In this document: positions 56,183-64,000 of the stretch, piece after piece | How the letters are laid out: each line of letters begins with the position of its first letter | Position numbering within the stretch: position 1 is the stretch's first letter | NCBI RefSeq assembly: GCF_947172395.1 | Contig: NC_069106.1 | Coordinates: forward strand, 2,790,001 to 2,854,000 | Length of the DNA stretch: 64,000 bases | Direction of reading: 5' to 3' | Origin: Bicyclus anynana | Lineage: Eukaryota > Arthropoda > Insecta > Lepidoptera > Nymphalidae | Position numbers and translations under genes: made by a program | The notes under the pieces: model-generated | What the model saw: the letters and a program-made list of their open reading frames with translations, nothing else | Database searches by the model: none | What the model was told of the DNA's origin: nothing

Positions 56183-57115
56183 ATCTCGTTTCGACGCTCA
56201 GAAATTTTTATTACCAGTTAGCTACCAGAATCATGAATTTTCGTAAATAAAATAGTTGAGCGTCTCATCAAGATGAAGCTACTTATGAAAATTAACGTGA
56301 TAGTAATTAATTATTGTAAAAATATTCCACGGGCCCTGGGCTATTAAGTTTGTATCTTCGGATAAGGGTAGTATATCAATGGTGCTGGATATTATTTAGC
56401 GGGGCAGTCTCCCCTTGGTCGGATTGTTCTAAGAATTACCTACTTTAGTTTGGGAGAAACTGTTGTTTTAGAGATCCCTTGTGATGAGGTCCACCACCGT
56501 CATTATCAGCTTTTAAAGTCTCACTACAGAACCAGACCTCACTCCTCGTAGAAGAATGAATATGGAGCTTACACCCACCACGCTGAGAATTTCTTGAAAG
56601 ATTAAAAGCTCAATATTGTAGGTACAATCTGCCCCAGGAATCGAACCCGGATACTGGTGATCCCAAGCCGCATTGGCTAATCACTAGGCCAACGAACCAA
56701 TAACCACCTACTATAGGAAATGACGTAGTACTTGAGCCCAGCTCAAAATCAGACCCATCACCGAGGGGTGGTGGTTCGATCCCCGCCCCGTCAGGCTATT
56801 TTCTTACCCCTACAGTCTTAACGGTCTAGTAGAAATGGAAATATTGGTCATATTTAAAAAAGATGCTGCTGCAAACAATGATTATTTTATAATATAGATA
56901 GGTTACGTGAATACAAAATCACCGCAAAAAGTGATCTTAATTTAGCGACTTCACTGAATGCACAGTTTTGTCTTTAATTTTTTAAAAAACAATATTTAGG
57001 CATTATTTGTGAAATTTAACGTTCCTTTTGATGAGACGATCAACTTCTTTATTTACGAATATTCTGATAGTTATCAGAGTAATAAAAACTACTGAGCGTC
57101 GGGACGAGATAAGTA
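56183..57115. repeat. Region bounded by ~100-bp inverted repeats
   Basis: 56,183-56,280 and 57,020-57,115 are diverged reverse complements (GAGACG-TCAACT, TTTATTTACGAA and CTGAGCGTCG-ACGAGATAA). The interior holds a tRNA-headed repeat (about 56,530-56,700), SINE-3 (56,740-56,870) and the reverse 4,990-family fragment. The ends may belong to one old element later filled by others. Confidence 0.5.
56740..56870 (+). mobile_element. SINE-3 copy
   Basis: Box B-like GGTGGTTCGATCCCCGCC, then GGAAATATTGGTCATATTTA. A second copy at 62,993-63,150 shares CATCACCG-GGGGTGGTG and AATATTGGTCATATT. Confidence 0.65.
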
Positions 57116-57276
57116 TAACCACGTATTACTACGCTATTTGTAAGACATTGTGGCTGTTAAAATGAATAACTATTAATTAAGCAACAATTAAAAAAAACAG
57201 GTGGTTAGTAACCCATATAAGACTTATTACTGAAACCATCTGGGACAATGATCTGGGAGCTTTCAAGTATGATAGG

Positions 57277-57384
57277 TATTGAGGAATAGGTTATTCTTCA
57301 ATAACCTATTCCTCAATTTTCTAAGTATTCCTTAAATCAATATATTCATACTTAGTCATCATCTAAGTATGAACATATTGATTT
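57277..57384. repeat. Two consecutive near-perfect hairpins
   Basis: First: TTGAGGAATAGGTTATT pairs with AATAACCTATTCCTCAA (57,279-57,317, 4-5 bp loop). Second: 57,334-57,355 pairs with 57,363-57,384 (core TTCATACTTAG/CTAAGTATGAA, one mismatch in 22). The second hairpin runs straight into repeat X1. Confidence 0.85.
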
Positions 57385-57855
57385 TTGTGATACACTCGGA
57401 TAAATAGGGTCAATGTTAACTAATTTATACATAAAAAGCAAAGATTGTCTGGATATTTGCAAATTAAATGAGATTATAAAATTTCAAAATCTATTAAAAA
57501 TCTTTTATCGTAATTAGATGAAAATTCATACAGTTTTAGTTACCTCACATTAAATGTGACATTTTTTAATATCTGAACTATAAACATAAACGCAGAAGTA
57601 ACAAAGATATTAGTTATTTTGTTTAAACGCCCATACAAATCTAACGATCATTATGACCTACGACGTCATAAAATCGTACCATTTTGTATGGGACGTTTAT
57701 CAGGGATCCGCGGCAGTGCCGCAAATCTGACCCTTTAAATCCCTGTAGCTCCGAAAGTAATGATCGCAGATACCCTGTTCCTTTTACAAAATTGCTTTAC
57801 TATTAGCATACTCTTAATTTATATACAATTTAAAAAAACTGTCATCATCCCTATT
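57383..57855 (+). repeat. Dispersed repeat X1, copy 2
   Basis: Matches 9,336-9,860 along its length, including TACATAAAAAGCAAAG, CCTACGACGTCATAAAATCG, TTATCAGGGATCCGCGGCAG and the AAAACTGTCATCATCC end. It has a single copy of the 50-bp part that is doubled at 9,491. Confidence 0.8.
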
Positions 57856-58174
57856 CCTCTTGTAAGGGATCTTCAAGAAAGAGAGAGGCTTCACGGTGGT
57901 ATGTATTTTAGGTAGAGGTCCGTAATGTATATACATCTCAATATAAATTATAGGTACTACCTACTTATTAAATCCATAATCTAGGTACATCTTTTAAATA
58001 AAAGACGACCTGGCTTTACGATTATTATCAGACATTAACGTTTTCCCTTTGCATTGCCTTTGATTATTTGATTTGTAAAATGTGAATTACTGTAAATGAT
58101 ATTCTACAAAATATATTTGGATTTAGAAAAAAATTTGATTTGAAGTTCTGAAGTTAAAACATGAAGTTACTACT

Positions 58175-58268
58175 ACCGCCATCTAGAAAGTATTTTTGGC
58201 ATGTAGGATTTTAAAGAGTTTAGGATTCCAATCAAGGAACTTAATATTTACACTACCGCCATCTAGCG
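58175..58268 (+). promoter_or_regulatory. Two CTCF-like motifs between the genes
   Basis: ACTACCGCCATCTAG occurs twice, ending at 58,186 and 58,266, 80 bp apart, and the second continues CGTCC. It resembles the core of the insulator protein CTCF (GCGCCMYCTAG). It sits in the gap between the E93 3' end and the next gene. Confidence 0.3.
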
Positions 58269-58269
58269 T

Positions 58270-59340
58270 CCTTATATAATTACAACTGTCTAAAAAGAGA
58301 TTTGAGAAATTTTATTATTAAATAACGTTGTAAGCTATCAGTGACTATTAAAATTTTGAATATTATTTGTTTATTTTGAATATTTTAGTGCTTTCTTTTT
58401 CCACATAATTTATTTTAACGTTAATGATTTTTAAACGTAAGAAATTTTACTCTGTATTTTGACAGATGGCAATGAAGCGATGTCTGGAAAAAATGTTTCC
58501 CTAACCAAACAACTACCCAATTTTCGGGGAAATTTTGAGCAAATCATATTAACTAGGTATATGTAAAAATAATAGGCAATGATATTTAAAAAACTTTTAT
58601 TTTAAATTTGTGTAAAACTAAAAAGTAAGCTAAGTATGCCATACAAAATTTTTATACATTGATTCCCAAAGTGGTCCAGGTGTCCGCGGGACATGCGAGC
58701 CAACAAAATTGGGGTACACAACACGTAAGAGGGGGTCTATGAAAATCTACATGGTTTTTTCAAAACGGTAGTTTTCCTTATAAAAGAAGTGAGAATTAAT
58801 TGGTTCCTAATGATGTTAGTAGGTAGATGATTGAGAAGTAAAGTTAGATGGAACCACTTTTTTAATATTTTGAGATACTAAACCACTCTCCGCATAACCT
58901 ATTAGTTAATTGACCAATTATTCTCACTTTTTTCTGATAATTTTGTTGGAACTTAGACGTAATACAATTTGCTTATTTAGAACAATTTTTTTCGAGTTTT
59001 GGAAAACGGTAGAAACGCTGCAGGTATCTACTGGGATCAGCAAGATCTCGAAAGTGGTCTATGTTTGGGAACCTCTGTTGTAATACAATTATATCATTAC
59101 TCTATGAATTAATAGAAACTGAATAATGTCTGGTGTAAACTAAGAAGATTTTGGTTCTTCATTCTTTTATTTATGAAAATAAAAAAATAGGCGACATTAA
59201 ATTTAATTAGGTATTGCATGTAAGTTTCTATGTTTTATATGGGTATGGCATACGGTAGAAGGTAGAAGGTATAAGGAAGAATTGACTGATTGTTTACGTT
59301 TTTTATGCATAAGATTGAGATTTTATAGAAATTAATGGGT
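58270..59340. other. Intergenic AT-rich DNA
   Basis: No gene seen. The last part, 59,335-59,440, becomes GC-richer (ACACCGCGTCTAGTACCGTA, CGACGCACGGCCGC) and is the likely 5' UTR or promoter of the gene that follows; no clear TATA box is visible at a fixed distance. Confidence 0.4.
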
Positions 59341-59441
59341 ACTTTTTATGAACTGACAACACCGCGTCTAGTACCGTACGGAACCTACACGACGCACGGC
59401 CGCTTTTTAACGTTCGAATAGGCCAACAAAACTCGTTGAAA

Positions 59442-59462
59442 ATGCATCCATCAAAATGGTAG
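59442..59462 (+). promoter_or_regulatory. Short upstream ORF overlapping the start codon
   Basis: ATG at 59,442 opens a six-codon frame (MHPSKW) whose TAG at 59,460-59,462 lies just past the main ATG at 59,456, in another frame. Overlapping uORFs of this kind generally lower translation of the main frame. Confidence 0.5.
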
Positions 59463-59688
59463 AGTCGCTGCAAATGTTTTTATTCCTGTTCAAATCAAAA
59501 TACAGACGAAAATTCTCCTGGTTCTCGCCTTTTCTGTGCTCAGTGCTCATAGTGTTATTGTTTTGTCATGACGTTCTATCTAAGTGTAGTGAGATTAGCT
59601 GTGTGAACGGTATTTGTAAAGACGATAGCTGCGAATGCTACGAGGGCTGGCAGGGCCCTCAGTGCCAGCACTGTGGCGGGAAAATAAA
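59456..59688 (+). CDS. First coding exon of an Attractin-like membrane/secreted protein
   Basis: The ATG has a good context (AAAATGG). The 77 codons plus two bases encode a basic N-terminus (SKYRRKFSW), a hydrophobic signal segment (FLCSVLIVLLFCHDVLS) and an EGF module, CSEISCVNG-C---SCECYEGW-GPQC, ending CQHCGGKIK. EGF followed by CGGK/R and then a CUB domain is the arrangement at the start of Attractin (Drosophila distracted), a Kelch- and CUB-containing protein. The exon ends AATAAA|GTAAGT after 59,688, phase 2, so the CUB part must lie in later exons. Beyond the donor the frame stops at once. Attractin is an inference from a short EGF stretch; another EGF-CUB protein such as MEGF8 is possible. 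Confidence 0.6.
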
Positions 59689-60406
59689 GTAAGTAAGAGG
59701 TATTTAACTCAGAAAAACTGGTCCACAGCCTAGGTTACTGACCTTAATGACAGACATGTCATGTCACTCTGGTAACTCGCGAAAACATTGATGCAGCATT
59801 ATCCAATTAGTTTCTTTGGCTTCTTTTTGTCACCCAGAACGGTTGGCGAAGGTCGCCGGAGCATATAACTGTTAAAACATCTATGATATGTAGAGGCGAA
59901 GGTACATTTACCTCTCCAAAGTTATGTAGCACACAAAAGTGTTACAGAGTGTGCCTAAAGGTTAACCATCGTTCATAATTGGCTTAGAATACGCAGTTAC
60001 GCTTGCAACTGGTCTATTATCAATCATAACTCCAGAATACATAATACTAGTGTCCACTTGAAACTTGAGTCATATAAAACTACTGTGATATCACCACATA
60101 GTAGAGCTAGGCAAATGTGAATTTTAATGTAATTACGTTCTGTTTATCCAGTGGTTAGCCTTCAGAACGTAAGGTACTAGGTTTGGGTCATAGGTCAGGC
60201 TATGAAATTCTAAACTTTCTTCTTCTGTTAGTACCATCTTCTAATAGAGAACCAATCAATTGTCATCAAGTTGGCCAAGTAAATGTTTTTAACAATTTTG
60301 CTTTAACTTAAGTATTGATTATAAAAGTCTTGGGGATCTTATTATAGAAGGAGTACACCTAACCCTACCAAAGATTATTTTACTCTCTGGAGACAATATA
60401 TATATT

Positions 60407-60580
60407 TTTTTATTCTCTACAAGTTAGCCCTTGACTACAATCTCACCTGATGGTAAGTGACAATGCAATCTAAAATGTAAGCGGGCTAACTTGTTAGGAG
60501 TAGAATGAAATCCACAGTCCTTTCGCTTTCTACATAACGTCATACCCGAAAGCTAAATCGCTTGGCGGTACATCTTAAAA
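60407..60580 (-). mobile_element. SINE-1 without tRNA head
   Basis: Reverse copy, CTCTACAAGTTAGCCCTTGA to AAATCGCTTGGCGGTACATC. Confidence 0.85.
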
Positions 60581-60680
60581 GAAAAGTCTCTTTGTCTTAA
60601 AAGACAATATGCAGATATAACTAAACTTGTTTTATTTTATTAGTTATATAATTATTTTGTGTTCTGTTCTTCCCTCCTCA

Positions 60681-60893
60681 GGGTCTGACAGAATACCAGC
60701 GTTGTGGGTACTGATGTACTCACAACAAATTTTAGCTGAGTCAGGTCCATTTTTTTGGCACAACATATTTTCTATAAATATATGTATTAGTTTTAAGTTA
60801 TTATTACGATGTAAATGTATTAGTTTTAAGTTATTATGTGTTGTGTTAACAAATAAATGATTTCTATTCTATTCTATTCTATTCTAAACTGTA
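60681..60893 (+). mobile_element. Retroelement 3' end with (TTCTA)n tail
   Basis: GTCTGACAGAATACCAGCGT then an AT-rich stretch with a 30-bp internal duplication (TGTATTAGTTTTAAGTTATTA at about 60,781 and 60,818). AATAAA at about 60,851 is followed by TTCTA repeats. The AATAAA plus simple-repeat tail suggests a LINE end. The 77-codon frame at 60,627 lies here and is not a gene. Confidence 0.5.
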
Positions 60894-61136
60894 TAATGCC
60901 TCTGTCTAGAAAGACGTGGGTTTAAATCACACATGTAATACAAATCACATGTGAGTCATTGATATAAAATTATAATGAATGCCAACTAAATAATAATGCT
61001 TTTCAATCAATAATTAATGAAGATCGACAGCATGTCCACAAAGTAATCCTGACTGAAATAATAATTAAAACTTATGCCAAAATAAGAAGATTTGTTGTTG
61101 TTATATTTGTGTTTCTTGGTGGATTATTATTTATAG

Positions 61137-61230
61137 AAGGGACGTCTGACAAGGCCAGATGGATGATCAGTCCTAACTACGGACCATTCCACCCAGTTCC
61201 CGTGGAACACTGGTTCCAGTTCTCGTTAGG
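61137..61230 (+). CDS. Uncertain coding exon of the downstream gene
   Basis: A stretch with acceptor-like TTATTTATAG before and donor-like TTAG|GTTAGT after reads GTSDKARWMISPNYGPF then HPVPVEHWFQFSLG in one frame, with codon use unlike the AT-rich surroundings. It needs an upstream exon ending in phase 1, whereas the 59,456 exon ends in phase 2. So it cannot be joined directly: another exon must lie between, or it belongs to something else, or it is chance. I do not recognise the peptide. Confidence 0.3.
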
Positions 61231-61261
61231 TTAGTTCTTGGACTTCCATAGAAGACCTAAC

Positions 61262-61425
61262 AGGCTGGGCCCAATCAATGTTTTTCTTAATTGGTTGATG
61301 TCTGGCTGCTGGGAGGTGTGGTGGTTAGTGTGGTAACTAGCCACGGCCAAAGCCGATGGCGATGGAACCCAGGACTTCTGTTTTGTAAGTTCACCGTGCG
61401 TACCACTGCACCACGGAGGCCATCA
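61262..61425. mobile_element. Two SINE-1 head pieces in opposite orientation
   Basis: 61,262-61,320 is plus (AATCAATGTTTTTCTTAATTGG-like, GTCTGGCTGCTGGGAGG); 61,330-61,425 is minus (AACTAGCCACGGCCAAAGCC to CACTGCACCACGGAGG). Confidence 0.7.
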
Positions 61426-61489
61426 AACCTAGAGGCCAAGGCCGACCCTACACCAGATGGTTGCAAGTCCTGTGACCATCATTGACTGT

Positions 61490-62190
61490 GACACACGTTG
61501 GTTCAAAAGTTAACTTTGAAAAGCTGACATAGCATAGCATGCTATGTCTGACTGACATAGCTGAATAGACAGAATAACTTTTGCATTTATAATGGATGTA
61601 TAATTAATTAAATGGTTATGACTTCAGATGATATTTGTAAATATAACTTTCACTGACCTTTTGACTTGTTGATTTCCTACAACATTACCTAACTATAAGC
61701 TGATCATATTATAGCATTTATTATGACTAAAATCGACGGTTAAAATTTAATCAATCAATCAATTTATTTATTTGCAGATTATAAGTATGTGGTAATAAAT
61801 TAATTTAAAAGACAATTTCACCATTTAAAATTTACATCTTTACAATAATTTTATAAGGAAACATTTTATAATTATATTATAAAAAATAGTTTGTGTGTAC
61901 ATTTTAAATATGTAATATTCAATTATAATAGGAAAAGATTAATCATGTGAAAAAAAAAATGTATATTGTTTATGTACCTAATCTATATAAAAGAAAAAAT
62001 GAAAATATGTATGAAAATAACAATAATATTAACTTAAATACTCATTTACACTGTAGAATGCCTGATGAGTTAGATATTTATATAAATTATTTTTAAAGCA
62101 ATTTATATTCTTTTTTTTCCTAATTTCTTTTAATATGCACTTAGCCTGAGCTTGAAGAGGAAATAAGAATATTGATCATTTAAAAAGTTG
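61490..62190. other. AT-rich DNA, probably intron of the Attractin-like gene
   Basis: No exon could be recognised. A palindromic TAGCATAGCATGCTATGTC lies near 61,531-61,549. Confidence 0.4.
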
Positions 62191-62194
62191 TAAG

Positions 62195-62475
62195 ACGTGA
62201 CAGCCCAGGTGACGTAGGTTCAAATCCGGTCTGAGGCACCTTCAACTTTTAAGTTAGGTATGTGTATTTTATGAAATTAAATAAATGTCTTAAACTGTGA
62301 AGTAAAAACATCATGAGGAAACTTGCATACCTGAGAATTTTCCAAGATTTCGTCATGTGTGAAATCTGCCAATCCACATTGAGCCAGCATGCACTATTAG
62401 CCTAACCCCTCTCATTTTGAGAGGAGACTTGTGCTCAACTGTGAGCCAAATATGGGTTGTTAATGATGGTAATAA
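62195..62475 (+). mobile_element. SINE-2, diverged
   Basis: GACAGCCCAGGTGACGTAGG head with box B GGTTCAAATCC, body AAACTGTGAAGTAAAAACAT, ending CAAATATGGGTTGTTAATG. It is more diverged than the other copies. Confidence 0.8.
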
Positions 62476-62677
62476 TAAAGCTGTGGCTGTTATTTAAATT
62501 TTTTTAAAGAGGAACGAGTTGTTGTTAAAACAAAATGTAAAAAATTTGTATGTAAATTGAATATGTCATATCAGATCATTAAGAGTAGGCAGCTATCATG
62601 GGAACAGGAAATGTCACTTGATTTTCATTTATAAACTGGTTATTGATCTTCAGGGTCAATGGGCGTGTCTTTTATAG

Positions 62678-62885
62678 ACTAGCTGACGTCGCGCGGTTTC
62701 ACCCGCGTGGTTCCCGTACCCGTAGGAGTACGGGAATAATATATAGCCTATAGCCTTCCTTGATAAATGTGCTATCTAACACTGAAAGAATTTTCCAAAT
62801 CGGACCAGTAGTTCCTGAGATTAGCGCATTCAAATAAACAAACTCTTTATAATAAACAATGAAAAGCTTTATAAGTTAGTATAGA
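62678..62885 (+). repeat. Dispersed repeat R3, full
   Basis: CTAGCTGACGTCGCGCGGTT, GTACCCGTAGGAGTACGGG, TATAGCCTTCCTTGATAAAT to TATAAGTTAGTATAGAT. Confidence 0.8.
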
Positions 62886-62992
62886 TATGTGTTTAAATGA
62901 ATAAAAAGTGTGAGTTTACCAATCTGTCTAATTACTTAAAAGTTGTTAAAATTTCTTGGATAGTGTAATTTTTTTTCAAACTTGAACTTTAA

Positions 62993-63150
62993 TAAGCCCT
63001 CAACGGTAAGAGCGGTTGGACTCATCACCGGGGGGTGGTGTTTCAATCTCACCCCCCAAGTTAGTCTGTTGTCATACGCACTCCTAGCACAGTCTTTCCT
63101 GATTAGTTGGAGGGGTATGGGAATATTGGTCATATTATAAAAAAATTTTG
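62993..63150 (+). mobile_element. SINE-3 copy
   Basis: GAGCGGTTGGACTCATCACC, GGGGTGGTGTTTCAATCTC, CGCACTCCTAGCACAGTC and GGGAATATTGGTCATATTAT followed by an A run. Confidence 0.7.
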
Positions 63151-64000
63151 CAAATATTCTTTTTTTTTTTTTTAAATATATTACAAGGAGAACTGGATTG
63201 ACATATTTCACCTTACTTAAGTTACAACTTGAATATGACAAAAATATCTCAGCATTCCATAGATCCACATTGCGATTGCTGGATCCAGTCTGTGGGAGAG
63301 AGAAAATCTCTGAGCACTGGGTGTGCAAAATTTTCAATTATGTATTTGACATATTTTATCTACCGGGTAATCACGGAGCGTCTAACACTTTTTATAAAAC
63401 TGTATATACAGTGTAAACATAATAAAAATGCTAAGCTACTGTATCAATAATAATAATAATAATAATAATAAAAACATTTATTCAGCCAAAACAACATAAC
63501 ATAAATAAGAAAAAATACATGAGAATTAATACTAACTTAATACTAAGGCTTCGGCTGAATGGGACGCTGCCTCAGCTCTATGCTACAGCTAAGACGCTAA
63601 CTGTAGCGCTGATTTTCAGGCATGACCCCAGGGTGAGCTCACGGACTGATCGGGAGAGCGTTGCGTCATTTATTGATTCCAAATTTAAAATAGATAAAAT
63701 AATATACTACTATGTATCCACATATCTATAGTAAGTAAAAAACATAAGTACATACAGACGAACGTAGAACCTCCTCCTTTTTGCAAGTCAGTTAAAAATT
63801 AGATTGGAGCGAAGGACAAACATTAATATTATATGCAAAAAATAAATAAAAAATAAAATAAGATTACTAAACAACTACAATAAAGACAAAAAAAAAATAA
63901 AAAAAAAGAAAAACAACCGTCCATCATCATCAGATCTCTTTCGTTTTCGAAATTTTTTAAGTTCAGTTTGTCTGTGATTTTCTGGTATTCGAGGAGCCTC
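63151..64000. other. Non-coding DNA at the window end
   Basis: Contains an (AAT)n microsatellite at about 63,447-63,472, a GC-richer patch of unknown nature at 63,540-63,670 (GGCTTCGGCTGAATGGGACG) and an A-rich tract at 63,885-63,915. Overlapping frames of 70-73 codons on the plus strand at 63,198-63,450 and a 133-codon minus frame at 62,936 have no recognisable domain; the minus frame crosses SINE-3. Confidence 0.4.

Noticed and set aside
62936..63337. 133-codon minus-strand frame near the window end
   Set aside because: Crosses a SINE-3 copy and AT-rich DNA, with no domain; not supported as a gene.
1..64000. Kr-h1 binding site of the recalled form TGACCTNNNNYAAC, expected near E93 in moths
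   Set aside because: Checking the TGACCT and AGGTCA occurrences by eye found no exact match; the nearest, TGACCTACATAAC at about 7,045, has a spacer one base too short. The site may lie upstream of the window.

Overview
This window is from an insect nuclear genome, most likely a moth or butterfly. The non-coding DNA is AT-rich and loaded with tRNA-headed SINEs, RTE-type LINE ends and small inverted-repeat elements of kinds common in Lepidoptera. The only sizeable coding sequence is an arthropod developmental regulator split by long introns. Almost all predicted open frames outside its exons are chance frames or repeat remnants.

Layout. 1-16,946: AT-rich sequence upstream of the first visible exon. 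It is intron of the same gene, or intron plus 5' region, with a few GC-richer islands that look regulatory and several tandem and dispersed repeats. 16,947-40,102: four consecutive coding exons (A-D) of E93/Eip93F, the pipsqueak-domain adult specifier, on the plus strand. Reading phase is preserved across all three introns, giving 573 residues to a natural stop; the N-terminus lies upstream of exon A. The long intron between exons B and C (about 12.6 kb) holds a 2.3-kb satellite of ~180-bp units. The intron between exons C and D (about 7.8 kb) is mostly transposon debris plus a GC-rich block shortly before exon D. 40,103 to about 49,290: AT-rich and unusually poor in transposons, a candidate very long 3' UTR. 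It ends in a cluster of related hairpins and a good poly(A) signal. 49,300-59,340: intergenic, dense in SINE and other repeat pieces, with several near-perfect foldbacks and two insulator-like motifs. 59,456-59,688: first coding exon of a second plus-strand gene, a signal peptide followed by an EGF module resembling the start of Attractin. Its later exons lie beyond, with one uncertain exon candidate at 61,137.

How it works together. The visible part of E93 carries the family's parts in order: an LxxLL nuclear-receptor box (exon A), a PLDLS CtBP-binding motif (exon C) and two pipsqueak helix-turn-helix DNA-binding domains (exon D). E93 is induced by ecdysone and repressed under juvenile hormone. 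The most useful leads are therefore candidate hormone-linked sites in its introns: an AGGTCA palindrome at 23.69 kb, half-site pairs at 21.9 kb and paired CACGTG boxes at 4.25 kb. Transposons reach to within about 20-25 bp of two consecutive splice acceptors, and two acceptors are tandem CAGCAG sites. All assignments are from reading the sequence by eye; no database search was possible.
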